From Cristatella mucedo (Eukaryota; Bryozoa; Phylactolaemata; Cristatellidae), in the NCBI GenBank assembly GCA_009760855.2, contig WPIO01000077.1, positions 62,001-126,000 of the forward strand: DNA of 64,000 nucleotides, given 5' to 3'. A program made the position numbers and the translations under genes. The notes beneath the pieces were generated by a model. That model did not search any database and was not told the DNA's origin. It saw only the letters and a list, made by a program, of their open reading frames with translations. The first letter of the stretch is position 1; every line of letters begins with the position of its first letter. Below, in pieces: positions 49,060-60,162 of the stretch.

Positions 49060-50976
49060 CCGACCGACCGACCGACCGACCGACCGACCGACCGACCGAC
49101 CGACCGACCGACCGACCGACCGACCGACCGACCGACCGACCGACCGACCGACCGACCGACCGACCGACCGACCGACCGACCGACCGACCGACCGACCGAC
49201 CGACCGACCGACCGACCGACCGACCGACCGACCGACCGACCGACCGACCGACCGACCGACCGACCGACCGACCGACCGACCGACCGACCGACCGACCGAC
49301 CGACCGACCGACCGACCGACCGACCGACCGACCGACCGACCGACCGACCGACCGACCGACCGACCGACCGACCGACCGACCGACCGACCGACCGACCGAC
49401 CGACCGACCGACCGCCCCACCGACCGACCGACCGACCGACCGACCGACCGACCGACCGACCGACCGACCGACCGACCGACCGACCGACCGACCGACCGAC
49501 CGACCGACCGACCGACCGACCGACCGACCGACCGACCGACCGACCGACCGACCGACCGACCGACCGACCGACCGACCGACCGACCGACCGACCGACCGAC
49601 CGACCGACCGACCGACCGACCGACCGACCGACCGACCGACCGACCGACCGACCGACCGACCGACCGACGGGCCGACCGACCGACCGACCGACCGACCGAC
49701 CGACCGACCGACCGACCGACCGACCGACCGACCGACCGACCGACCGACCGACCGACCGACCGACCGACCGACCGACCGACCGACCGACCGACCGACCGAC
49801 CGACCGACCGACCGACCGACCGACCGACCGACCGACCGACCGACCGACCGACCGACCGACCGACCGACCGACCGACCGACCGACCGACCGACCGACCGAC
49901 CGACCGACCGACCGACCGACCGACCGACCGACCGACCGACCGACCGACCGACCGACCGACCGACCGACCGACCGACCGACCGACCGACCGACCGACCGAC
50001 CGACCGACCGACCGACCGACGACCGACCGACCGACCGACCGACCGACCGACCGACCGACCGACCGACCGACCGACCGACCGACCGACCGACCGACCGACC
50101 GACCGACCGACCGACCGACCGACCGACCGACCGACCGACCGACCGACCGACCGACCGACCGACCGACCGACCGACCGACCGACCGACCGACCGACCGACC
50201 GACCGACCGACCGACCGACCGACCGACCGACCGACCGACCGACCGACCGACCGACCGACCGACCGACCGACCGACCGACCGACCGACCGACCGACCGACC
50301 GACCGACCGACCGACCGACCGACCGACCGACCGACCGACCGACCGACCGACCGACCGACCGACCGACCGACCGACCGACCGACCGACCGACCGACCGACC
50401 GACCGACCGACCGACCGACCGACCGACCGACCGACCGACCGACCGACCGACCGACCGACCGACCGACCGACCGACCGACCGACCGACCGACCGACCGACC
50501 CGACCGACCGACCGACCGACCGACCGACCGACCGACCGACCGACCGACCGACCGACCGACCGACCGACCGACCGACCGACCGACCGACCGACCGACCGAC
50601 CGACCGACCGACCGACCGACCGACCGACCGACCGACCGACCGACCGACCGACCGACCGACCGACCGACCGACCGACCGACCGACCGACCGACCGACCGAC
50701 CGACCGACCGACCGACCGACCGACCGACCGACCGACCGACCGACCGACCGACCGACCGACCGACCGACCGACCGACCGACCGACCGACCGACCGACCGAC
50801 CGACCGACCGACCGACCGACCGACCGACCGACCGACCGACCGACCGACCGACCGACCGACCGACCGACCGACCGACCGACCGACCGACCGACCGACCGAC
50901 CGACCGACCGACCGACCGACCGACCGACCGACCGACCGACCGACCGACCGACCGACCGACCGACCGACCGACCGAC
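49060..50976 (+). repeat. (CCGA)n tetranucleotide array, about 479 units
   Basis: 1.9 kb of nearly perfect CCGA. Only four breaks are visible: substitutions at 49415/49418, substitutions at 49669/49671, loss of one C at 50021 and gain of one C at 50501. The unit has no stop in any of six frames, so it yields PTDR and SVGR pseudo-proteins above 650 residues. It is 75% GC, with one CpG every 4 bp. Confidence 0.98.
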
Positions 50977-51664
50977 ATGCCCCTGCAACCACCATCCGAA
51001 CTGACGTCTTAGGAAAGGTCCACTGCCGACCATCTCGTCAGCTTGGTCCTGGGTATGCCAATGGGTAGCCGAAGGATATACACATAAAGTCAGCCAATCC
51101 CAGACAATTCATGCAGGCAGGCCAATCCCAAACGGTTCATTCGCCTTAGCACTGCAGTCGTCAAACATTTTTACCCCTGCACTACGTCTGTAAACCACGA
51201 ACTCTCTTTGGCTCACCGTATCCCGCACGCGAGGGAGGTCAATGCCTGGGAATGCCAGGAAGTAATGGGTACAGTGTGATTCATAAAAAAATATCAATTT
51301 ATCAAGTGTTCATAAAATATATCAGCATCGTGATTTTTCGTACTGCTATTGCGACTTGTACCAAGTTCACTGTTGATTGCTTCATCGGTTTGCTATCTGT
51401 GCACGTCTATATGCAAATGCCCGGGAAGAAAACCCTAAATGCCCACATCATACCCCTTTAACCGGGGCTTATTTTTTGGTAATGACTTATATTAGAAGCA
51501 GACTGAAAAGTCCTTGTATAGCTTATCTTCAGATTATTATTTATTTTTCCTTAAAATTCATACATTATTCAAGTCCCGAGTATCTATTTATTAACACTGT
51601 AGGTGAACTACAGTAGCTGACTGCAGTATTGATCCCTGTGTCAAACTCATTATTTGATGTAAAA
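50977..51664. other. Unique sequence
   Basis: No feature recognised. A/T-rich from about 51280. Confidence 0.35.
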
Positions 51665-51825
51665 AGGTTAGCTGATTTAAAAACCTCAATTTATGTAGTG
51701 AAAGGTGAACCTTTACGGCTGTTTGCTTCGCTTACAAAGGGCAATACAGGATTAACTACTGCTAGATTCGAACCCACGACCCGTGATGTGAAGAGCAAGC
51801 ACCTTAACCCCAGAGCTAAGACCCA
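51665..51825 (-). mobile_element. SINE-A copy 11
   Basis: GGTTAGCTGATTTAAAAACC tail, GTGAACCTTTACGGCTG body, AGATTCGAACCCACGACCC B box with a shortened hairpin, and CACCTTAACCCCAGAGCTAAG head. Confidence 0.85.
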
Positions 51826-52007
51826 GAGGCTAGCGTCAAAACAGCTAAGCAAGTAGCTTTAGCCAACTCCGGAGCATATCTTAGTGTCATTCTACATCTT
51901 GTTGCTTCACTACCGGCTGCTTTGAGAAAAACATAAATATAGGTTACCTGATATAAGAATAATTTATCTAGTTTAAAGAAGAGCCCTAGCAAAAGTAACG
52001 CTAATAT

Positions 52008-52285
52008 AATAATGATAATAGATTTGTTATAGCACTCTAATAGAGCCAATCTCTTTCTGGGCACTTTATATTTGCTGTAAAGGAAGCGTGATCGAATGCT
52101 TAGCGGTAGCATGCTCAATGAACATCGGCAATCCTAAAGTGCTTAGAAAGAGATTAAGTTATCTGACGGTGCTATATCAAATGTATTATTATTATTGTTA
52201 ATGAACTACAAGCTTAACATGGTTAGAAGTGAAAATACACAGTGTCGTCAAGTAAATATGGTTAGTGGCAGTATGCATGAATATC
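52008..52285 (-). mobile_element. LINE-A copy split by a smaller LINE-A insertion
   Basis: 52008-52123 has the antisense tail (AATAATGATAATAG, CACTCTAATAGAGCCAATCT, TGCTGTAAAGGAAGCG). 52200-52285 continues the antisense UTR (TTAACATGGTTAGAAGTG, GGTTAGTGGCAGTATGCATG). The 76-bp insert between them is described next. Confidence 0.85.
52124..52199 (+). mobile_element. 76-bp LINE-A micro-insertion with TSD
   Basis: TAAAGTGCTTAGAAAGAGAT, TCTGACGGTGCTATATC and an (ATT)n tail in plus orientation inside the antisense LINE-A. The direct repeat AATGAAC occurs at 52117-52123 and 52200-52206, as expected for a target-site duplication. Confidence 0.85.
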
Positions 52286-52391
52286 AATCCTGCCTGAAAT
52301 GGGCTATAAGGAATTGCCTGCTGTAGGACTCCAGCCCACGATCTAGGTCATGAAGTGCAGGCACCTTAGCCTTGGCTAATACCCAGGGGCA
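52286..52391 (-). mobile_element. SINE-A copy 12, truncated and diverged
   Basis: GGAATTGCCTGCTGTAGGAC, TCCAGCCCACGATCTAGGTC, ATGAAGTGCAGGCACCTTAG and GGCTAATACCCAG follow the SINE-A head in antisense. The tail is missing where it meets the LINE-A 5' end. Confidence 0.65.
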
Positions 52392-52574
52392 ACCGTGTGC
52401 ACATCTGCTTCACTGATTAGATCTTTCCTCTTAACTGCTAAGTGAGCCTTTGTAATACGACTGATAATATCACTAGCTGACGACTGCCATTATGACTGCT
52501 GCCATCAGATGCAGCACTAAATAGTGCATTTGCATAGAAGCATATTACCTGCCAAAGGTCTACCCTAGTCTGCC

Positions 52575-53232
52575 TACTTTCAGCCACATAACATTACCAA
52601 AGTTTGGGCTTTCTTAGGCAGGGATACTACTTTTAAATTAGTCCATGCATTTGTGACATCCTGTCTCGACTTCTGTAACTCAATGTTTGCTGGCCTATCT
52701 GCCGGTGCAATCAGATGCTTACAGTTGGTGCAAAACTCAGCAGCTAGGCTCATCTGTCGTGAGCGGCACAGTTGCTACATCACAACACTTCTCGCCGACC
52801 TGCCCTGCCTGCAAAAAAATTAGCACATCGACTTCAAGATTCTGTCACTTACTCTTAGGCTCCTTCATTCTCTGTCTCCAGCCTACCTATCAGAACTAAT
52901 TCCCCACCAGGCCAAGAATCTAACATCCCGGTGTTCTGACTCGAATCGCTTAGCCACACCTCGAAGGAATCTCAAAACCATTAAAGGCCGCGTGCCTTTA
53001 GTTTCTATGGTCCCAAAGCCCGGAACTCACCACCAACGAACGTCACAACGTCCCCTGACATGAAGACATTGTAAAAAGAAGCTTTAAAACCCACCTGTTT
53101 ATTACAGCATTTGGTGGGTCTTTACAATTCGTCTTTTGTGTGCATGTACCTGCTTTATATGCAGCATCTGTAAATTGCCTAGAAAGAGATTCAGCTCTCT
53201 GGTGGCACTATGCAAATGCATTATTCTTATAA
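52575..53232 (+). mobile_element. LINE-A copy with RT C-terminal coding
   Basis: TCTTAGGCAGGGATACTAC, then forward-frame LVHAFVTSCLDFCNSMFAGL, RCLQLVQNSAARLICRERHS, TTLLADLPCL, FCHLLLGSFILCLQPTYQN, a diverged PKARNS region near 53010, and the tail TAAATTGCCTAGAAAGAGAT with a mutated ATT run. Frameshifts near 52750 and 52820. Inactive. Confidence 0.9.
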
Positions 53233-55314
53233 CCAGGTCGGTATAGGAGTTTGCCTCTGGTTTGGGAAGGCAATAGTTATGCTCTCGAGGACAATTCAAC
53301 ATTCTCCATTCTTGTTGGTGCTAAGATAGCCCCATGGAGCATTCAGCCCCGTAAAACCTAGCTCATATGTCGGCAGCATGTGTATCTACGTGGTGAAAAA
53401 AACAAACAAAAAATGACGATTGTACAGCAGTATAAAAGTAATTTTGTATTATGCTTATACATTTTTCAGCTTTGGTTTAGATCGTATAATTTTTTCAAAT
53501 ACATTTTGGTTCTAGACATTTATTTCATCTTTTGAATGTTAGCGACGACCAAACAATATCTTTGTCGCTGCTTACCGGTTATCACTGCCCAATCGGAAAC
53601 AGAAAAAAGTGCACCTCTTGCTTTCTTTAGGTGGCTGACTGAAACAGCTAGCCTGATGGACCTATATAATCAGAGCTCTTTTGGAAAAAGCTAGCTAAAT
53701 AGGCAAAAGCCTACCCTTTGCCACATTTAAAAACCGCAAGCGTCTTGAACTAAATTCTGATCAGCTGGAAGGCGGCGGAGATCTTTCGGCACCTGAATTA
53801 CTGGTTCGGGAATCAAAGAAAGAATAAGCAATTGCCTTGACCCGTGTAGCTTGTGACAGAGGAGAGCGTAGGACCCAGGTAAATTATCTCTGAACATTTG
53901 AACACATTTACCATTAAATCTCTGTTCATCAAGAGGTAGACGCCGCATATGAGTAAATGAGGAAGGTAAGTGATATGCCACACGAATGATCTCCGGTAAG
54001 GCAGTGCCTTATGCTTCGCTGGCTGCTGCTGGCTCGGTAAAGCTCCTCGAAGTTACTACGTTTTTTCGGGACCGGCTGTGTAGTCAAAGTTTCATGACTG
54101 CTATCTGCTGAGCTGATTACGATGCACATCAGCTCGGCCGTGAAGCCTTGCTGACAGGCTAAGGCGGACATTGGCATCTGCTTCTAGCCCGAGTTGATTC
54201 GTGCAGTAGGTGTAATTTGATAACTATGCCTCCAGATGTAACTGGCTACCTCCTACAGTGCTGATTCATTTGCCAGATCATTGCTGGCAGCTGTAAGTCC
54301 GTTGAGAGATAAGAGGGAATCCTGTTAGCAAAAACATCACTAAGAGCAAGTCTCGAGAGTCCAAGGAATAGATTCTCGTGTCCATCAAATTTTCTTGGAT
54401 ATATTGTCGCATCCATCAAACTTTCTTGCACATATTGTCGTGTCCATAAAATTTTCTTGCACCGCTGACGAGAGACGGCTGCTGCAGTATCTGCTCTATG
54501 TGTTTTCTCTAGAGCAGGTCTAAATCAACCAATCACGATAGCCAATTTGCCAAACAGCCCGCAGTCACGGAAGTCACCGGAGACCTGTGTCTTTTGCTTT
54601 CACATTCTCCGCTGTTGCTGGCAACCAATTCACGGGTCCTACTGGGTGCTGCTAACCAGACGGCAGTCGAGATGTCTTATGTATCTCTAACCTGACACTG
54701 TCCTAGTTGCTTATTCCTCACTATACTGCGACGATGCAGGCAGATATGCTGGTCGGCTAGTTCTAGGCTCTAACAATTGGTCATCTACTGGATACTTGGC
54801 TCCATCTTGAAGCCATCCTATCAAGGGAGACTCTGCCATTTGTGCATAGAGTAAGAAGAATGTGAGAGGAAAATATTACATGCAAGTACAGCCTGCTACA
54901 GCTAAATGTAAGCAAACATCATGATGTAACTTTTAGCTATACCACACAGTCATGCAACATATTAAACAAAAATCTATATACGTGTTGACACTTAATACAT
55001 CTCAAGCCGTGGCTGGCTAGTAATAGCCTTTCTTCTGCTGCGATAAAACGAGGATTTTGAATCGGCTGACCTGAAGCTTTACTGGAGTCGGAATGGATGA
55101 GCATTTTGTTGACACGTGCAGTCAAAAGCAAGGCACTTCAAACAGTTGCTTGTGCTATTAAGAGCTTTGCATCATGTTTTCTGTTTCGGCAAATTCAAAG
55201 AGGCCAAAGAAAAGAGGCTTCATTGGGCAATGTACGTTCGCTGAGATGAGTTATCGCCGGAAAAATTATCTCAGAGAATTTAGCAAGGTTTAGGGTCGAC
55301 CAATCAGTAGAATG
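53233..55314. other. Unique sequence with a short tandem repeat
   Basis: About 2.1 kb without a recognised gene, apart from a 31-bp tandem repeat listed separately. Confidence 0.35.
54381..54463 (+). repeat. 31-bp tandem repeat, about 2.7 copies
   Basis: Units begin TCCATCAAATTTTCTTGGAT (54381), TCCATCAAACTTTCTTGCAC (54412) and TCCATAAAATTTTCTTGCAC (54443), joined by ATATTGTCG. Confidence 0.9.
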
Positions 55315-55428
55315 TCATTGTGCTTCCCTTACAGCAAATGTTAAGTGCTTAGAAAGAGATTGAGATCTCTGAGGGCGCTATACCAAATGTATAGTTTTTA
55401 TTATTACTATTACTATTATTATTAGTTA
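55315..55428 (+). mobile_element. LINE-A terminal fragment
   Basis: TGCTTCCCTTACAGCAAATG, TTAAGTGCTTAGAAAGAGAT, TCTCTGAGGGCGCTATACC and an interrupted ATT tail. Confidence 0.88.
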
Positions 55429-55924
55429 TAGAGCATCAGCCATAACTTACAGCTGCCTCATTTGTTTTAACCCCGATGTACAAGTGAGTGACCATCACTA
55501 CAGAGTACAGTTCGTATAGCCTCAATCGTTGGCGAGGACCTATCCGTTCACCAATGCTCAAAATTAAGAAAGCACAGATAATCTCAAGCACTGTCTAAAT
55601 CCGACCAATTTTATAACCATACGTTTCGCAAGCAAGGGACCACCTACGTTTTATTTTGATATCTGCATATGCACCGAACCGGTAAACCATGCCATCTCTC
55701 GATCAAATGTCCCACTTCGTTTATAGTGATGGGTTCCATTACATAATTATGTCACATCAACAATTTTTAAATCGTACGAAGAGATTATTGCATGCCAGTT
55801 ATGGATATTGGTTCTGCCTCAGGGAGATGCCAATGGTGAATCATGAGCGAATGCACTGCAGAAGCCTGGTGAAAGAAAGCTATAATAATAATAACAAGAC
55901 TTGTGTATAATTTCAAAGCTTATT
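55429..55924. other. Unique sequence
   Basis: No gene recognised. ATAATAATAATAACAAGACTTG at about 55882 may be a diverged antisense LINE-A tail. Confidence 0.3.
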
Positions 55925-56071
55925 CAGAGGCTTAGCAAGAGGTGGGCAGGGGGATAGATGTCATCGGGCGCCGCGATCAAGGGGGGCACCCAAAGCAAAA
56001 TGGACTGTGCATATTTTTTAAATAAATTTTCATGCAAACCCAGTTAAGCATGTTTACAGACTTAAACTAAG

Positions 56072-56188
56072 CTATATATATTAGCTATATATATATATTA
56101 GCTATATATATATTAGCTATATATATATATATATATATATATATTAGCTATATATATATATATATATTATTACTATATATATTAGCTT
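56072..56188 (+). repeat. (TA)n microsatellite with TTAGC interruptions
   Basis: TATATA runs separated by repeated TTAGC units. It lies inside the hAT element. Confidence 0.93.
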
Positions 56189-56464
56189 GACGCTCTGGCA
56201 GCACACACTCGACGACACGGAAATACCGACTGGCTTTAACCACCATGTATTCGGCTGGTGCTTGCAGCAAAACAACGCGCTGCCGTTCATCCTTCCGTCG
56301 GCGGCGTTCCAACTGCCCTCCCTGTCCGCTGCCTTATCGGGCTGGCCACAGGCAGGATGTGTCGCATCAAGGGCCAGGCCCAGCGTGATACGAAGCATCA
56401 AGAGCGAGCCAGCGTGTGTGTCGTGGCTGAGCACCGACTCACTATTGGACCACAAAAGCTACGC

Positions 56465-57735
56465 TTACTTAACTGGCTGTGCTACGACAACGCAGCAGTC
56501 ATGTCTGGCCACTCGTCAGACGTTCAAAAGAGAATACTGTCCATAAATTAGATGGCTATTTTTTGTAAACTGTGATAACCACAGCTTGAACCTGGCAGGA
56601 GTTCATGCTGCTAATCAAGATTCCGTTGTCATTACCTTTTTTGGGACACGAGAGAGCATCTACTTATTCTTTTCAAGATCAGCTCTGAGGTGGGAAGAAG
56701 TGAAGAAAGTCTTGGCCATCGCTGTCAAACGTGACTGTGCAGCGAGGTGGAGTGCAAGAGTGGAGGCCGTGAAAACTATCAATGATAGACTGAATAGCAT
56801 GGTAGGTCTTTTGGAGCAACTGCCTGAGGACATAAGTGGGACACTTGAAACAAGAAGTGAAGATGGTAGTTACCAGCATTGTATTTTTACCTTTAAGTTT
56901 TTGGCTCTGTTGTCATTTTCGTACAGCATCTTAATGAAGATTGACCGCATTCAGAAAAGACTATAGGATCCAAGTTGAACTTCAAAGAAGCATGTTATAA
57001 CCATCAATCTCTTGAGATTAAATTGTCGAGACTTCGAGAAGACCTGTGCCAGGAATCACTACTAGATGCCATAAGGAGACTGAATTGTGGAGACTTGCAA
57101 TTGAACGAAGAATTTGCCGAAGAACGCTGATGCCTGAAGAACTTTCTCAAGACGTTGGTCTTAGGGCAGAGGAGGATATTTCAAGAATCATGAAGGACAG
57201 CATAGGCTATCTCCGACAAGAAATTACAAGTAGCTTTTCCCGGCTCACAGATCTTGATCCCAAATTTAGTTTCTGTTGGAAGTTGAGAAGCTTTTGAAGA
57301 CACTTGACTAGACCAAACTCCGCCAGCAATGTCTAGATCTTGGAGGCTTATATTGTTCAGACATTAATGGAACAGAGCTGTATAACAAAATATGAGACTG
57401 TAAAATGCTTCTTGTCACACGTCACAAGTCGGCACTAAAGACACCACTGGAACTCATGAATATCATTGTCAGTTACGGAAAAGATGTGTTTCCTAATTTG
57501 AGAGTTGCCTTGCAAGTTCTGCTCACAATAGCTGTATCAGTTTCCAGTTGTCAAAGTTCCTTTAGCAATGTGAAGATAATCTTGTCTCATCTGATAGCGT
57601 CAATGGGGTAAGATCGACTCTCAGATTTGGCCTTGTTGAGCATAGAGAATGGAAAATATTGATTCTCAAACTGTAATAGACCAGTTTGCCACGTTCAAGG
57701 CCAGAAAAAATTCACCTAGGTTAAAGCTGGGATAG
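56465..57735 (+). pseudogene. hAT transposase pseudogene, ZMYM1-like
   Basis: The fragments are collinear with the C-terminal two-thirds of ZMYM1-like hAT proteins. Reading shifts between frames: CYDNAAVMSGHSSDVQKRI (about 56486-56545), LNLAGVHAANQDSVVITFFG (about 56585-56648), KRDCAARWSARVEAVKTIND (about 56727-56790), LLSFSYSILMKIDRIQKRL (about 56905-56965), a middle part with MPEELSQDVGLRAEEDISRI, DSIGYLRQEITSSFSRLTDL and FPNLRVALQVLLTIAVSVSS. It then reads CQSSFSNVKIILSHLIASMG (the hAT dimerisation motif) and ends near IDQFATFKARKNS with a stop at 57733-57735. Known for the family: cut-and-paste transposition using an RNase H-like core. At least three frame changes and internal stops show it is dead. 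Upstream catalytic and zinc-finger parts were not found. Confidence 0.88.
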
Positions 57736-57917
57736 CTACCGTTTAACTTTCCTTAAGTTAATGAAACTTTCTCTATTCGATATGCCTGCTAGCGTGCTTG
57801 TTTTGCATTTCTTCTGTCGTGGAGCTAATTTGCAGCAATTTTTTTACAAGGGGAGGGGACGCCATTTTCAGTATGTCCCTGGGCACCGAAAGGTTTCACT
57901 ACACCTATGACATTGTG

Positions 57918-58205
57918 CCGTGAAGAAAAAGTGAGTTTTAGCTCTCTTTTAAATGTCGTCACGTCAGGGAATGTCATAATGTAAGTCGGGAGCGGGTTCC
58001 GGGATGAGTGTACGAACTGAAGGCATGGTCTCTAAAGGATTTGAGGTTACTCAGAGGCACAGTCGAACGAATAGAGTAAGAAGACTAGGCGCAGCTCGGA
58101 TAGATAGGTAGTGCAAGATAATCAAGGGACCTGAAAGAGAGTGAAACAACTTTGAAGATCAGCTTAGGCGTCCACCAAAATGGTTGAGTTGCTATGGGTG
58201 TGTCA
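57918..58205 (-). mobile_element. LINE-A diverged copy next to the hAT end
   Basis: Antisense pieces: TTTTAAATGTCGTCACGTCAG, GGAGCGGGTTCCGGGATGAG, GGCATGGTCTCTAAAGGATT (KSF.DR block), AATCAAGGGACCTGAAAGAG and AACTTTGAAGATCAG. The 3' tail is missing, and the hAT element lies where it would be expected. Confidence 0.8.
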
Positions 58206-58591
58206 CATTTAGCCGAGAATGTCGCGGTTGAGAAGCCAAATAGTTAGCCTATATATATAACGAATAGCGGTTAGAAGTCGTTTGAAATTTCAATAAGGTG
58301 TCTCGTATGTCTGCATCCTGACCATCATCATCCTGACCATCCATAGATCATCTAGAACTTCGGATAATTCAGTTATTGCCAATCTTGCCTTCCCTTGGCC
58401 TAGATGTGCTTTCACATCTGCGTGATCACTTCTTTTGTAATCAGCATTCGCTTGCCTAGACGTGTGATCACAATGCTAGAACCATAGCAATAAACATGCT
58501 AAACAGAGAACTTTACAAACACTTTATAATCAATTACGAGTGCAAATACCAGCACCTGTAGCCTGCCACTCCCCCACCGAGAGGCTGGCCC
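58206..58591. other. Unique sequence
   Basis: No feature recognised. Confidence 0.3.
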
Positions 58592-58599
58592 CAGTTGAC

Positions 58600-58882
58600 C
58601 AGCAGTTGAGCCAGGAGAGGGGTAGAGGGGCATTTGCCCACCCCCTGCAGAGGGGTAGTAACATGGGCCGCCCACTATTCCAACGCCATCAACCGTCACC
58701 AACGATGAAATTATGCTTTAAGTAGACTCGATTAGCAACTGACGAGTCCGTGGCGAATACAAACTACAATTTTCTTTTTATTTCAGATTTAGCACAGCCT
58801 ACATAAAAATCTCCCAGGTCTTGCTTCCACGTGAAATTTTTGCAGGTCTTGCCCAAAAATAAAAATTCTGGCTTTACAGCTG
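58600..58882 (+). mobile_element. hAT-type MITE copy A with perfect 8-bp TSD
   Basis: It starts CAGCAGTTGAGCCAGGAGAG with a GGGGCATTTGCCCACCCCC block. The right end ATTCTGGCTTTACAGCTG is a diverged inverse. CAGTTGAC flanks both sides (58592-58599 and 58883-58890). It shares its interior (ACCGTCACCAACGATGAAAT, GCACAGCCTACATAAAAATC, TTTTTGCAGGTCTTGCCC) with the copy at 60.16 kb. No coding sequence; it depended on a transposase in trans. Confidence 0.88.
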
Positions 58883-58883
58883 C

Positions 58884-59110
58884 AGTTGACCAGTGGCTAG
58901 TGGAACCGACTGTGGACCCCGAGACCCCGAATTCGAATCTCGAGGTGAGTTCGGTTTCACCTGTCAGTTGACAGCTAGGGAAGCCAGGACGGTCCACACC
59001 TCTTTAAGGACACTTGGGGAACACTCATTCAGGGAGAAGGCCAGCATGGGCATGGGGGTGCAGCCGCTGAAGGCTACTGCAACTCCTGCATTCGCTGGAA
59101 GCACAATAAG
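58884..59110 (+). mobile_element. Possible third tRNA-like SINE
   Basis: Without the MITE, CTGGCCCCAGTTGAC joins CAGTGGCTAGTGGAACCG, followed by GAATTCGAATCTCGAGGTGAG, which resembles A and B boxes. A body of TTCACCTGTCAGTTGACAGC follows. Single copy in the window, so unproven. Confidence 0.4.
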
Positions 59111-59847
59111 CCTCATTAGTCGTCTTAGCGGAAGTCGAACTCCAGGCCTCGGGCGTAAATGTGACTGGGGATCTGCTGCAGTCGTAGAGTATTCCATCTG
59201 CATATTCGCTTGCGAAAGCCTGCCGCGTCGATGAGCATGATTCGTGTCGCGCTGAAAAGTGCTTGATCGGTGCCTATCTAGGCAGCCTAAGTCTAACGAT
59301 TGAATTAGCAGCAGCTTGATCTAGGCTGTTATTACGAACAGCTGTAAGTTGCCGTACCCCTAAGCGATCCTACCACTTTACCGAAGCTGCTGTGCCATCT
59401 GTTTCGCTGTCATGGTATTTTGCAGAGCTGCTCAACGTTCCAGGCTGCCGTCTCGCTGATATGTTGGCCAGTTCTCGAAGCAGCTGCTGTTTCTCGATGG
59501 AGAATTCTGAGGCAGTAAAAGAAATTTGAGGTTCGCATTCCTATCGAGATGGAGCTCGCTTTCCTACTGACTGCTTCGGCGCTTCGTGCAGATGCACATG
59601 GCTGCTCGATCGACTATGTGAAGACTGTCTTTTCTCGTTCATGTCCAACAGGTGAACAGTCTGTATGCCCATCACTTTCATCTTTGTGGGAACTCACTAA
59701 AAACCTGTGCTATTAAGTAGCTATTGCACATTAATCTGCATACTTTTGGTTATCGCATCAGCAAGATACGGTCAAAAGCACAGGACCTGGGAAGGGAATA
59801 CCCGTGAAGGGACTCCGGCGAGATTGCTGCTGCATCTTTGACTACTG
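59111..59847. other. Unique sequence
   Basis: No gene recognised. Confidence 0.35.
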
Positions 59848-60040
59848 GTTTAGAGCAATAGTAATAATAGTGTGTATACAACCTGTTAAACACAATTAGG
59901 GAACTAACATCTTTCTATGCACTTTACACGTGCTTCCAATGAACCATGTTAACTAGTTGTGATAACATATATAGGATTTTAGCACACATGAGCATATAAA
60001 GGACGATTCTCACGGACGGAGGAAATTCTCTTCGGAGCAG
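59848..60040 (-). mobile_element. LINE-A diverged 3' copy
   Basis: AATAGTAATAATAGTGTGTATA, GGGAACTAACATCTTTCTATGC, CTTTACACGTGCTTCC, ACCATGTTAACTAG and CATGAGCATATAAAGGACG align with the antisense tail and UTR. Confidence 0.75.
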
Positions 60041-60162
60041 GCCGCGTTTTAGCAGCTATTAACAGTTTTGTTCACGACAGACAAGCATGGTCGCCAAGTC
60101 TATTGCACTACTGGAGCGCCCATCTGCGGCTAGAATTCGCTGTTTCACACCGTGCTTCTTAG

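Larger units (their letters stand above)
55925..57909 (+). mobile_element. Decayed hAT transposon (ZMYM1-like group)
   Basis: The left end CAGAGGCTTAGCAAG and the inverse of the right end (CATAGGTGTAGTGAA) are similar over about 15 bp and fit hAT terminal repeats. Both ends carry a GGGCGCC/GGGCACC stretch inside. The element encloses a broken transposase and an A/T microsatellite. No clear 8-bp target duplication is seen (AGCTTATT against ACATTGTG), so boundaries are tentative. It is shorter than an autonomous element would be, because the N-terminal part of the transposase is missing. Confidence 0.65.

Noticed and set aside
49060-50976. Plant-type CCGAC (DRE/CRT) response-element cluster
   Set aside because: The motif is an automatic result of the CCGA unit, and the retrotransposons point to an animal.
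48753-51068. 771-codon PTDR-repeat and 650-730-codon SVGR-repeat proteins
   Set aside because: The CCGA unit contains no stop in any frame, so the frames stay open automatically. The non-repeat flanks have no domain.
55917-57917. 8-bp target duplication of the hAT element
   Set aside because: AGCTTATT and ACATTGTG match at only four of eight positions, so no duplication is claimed.
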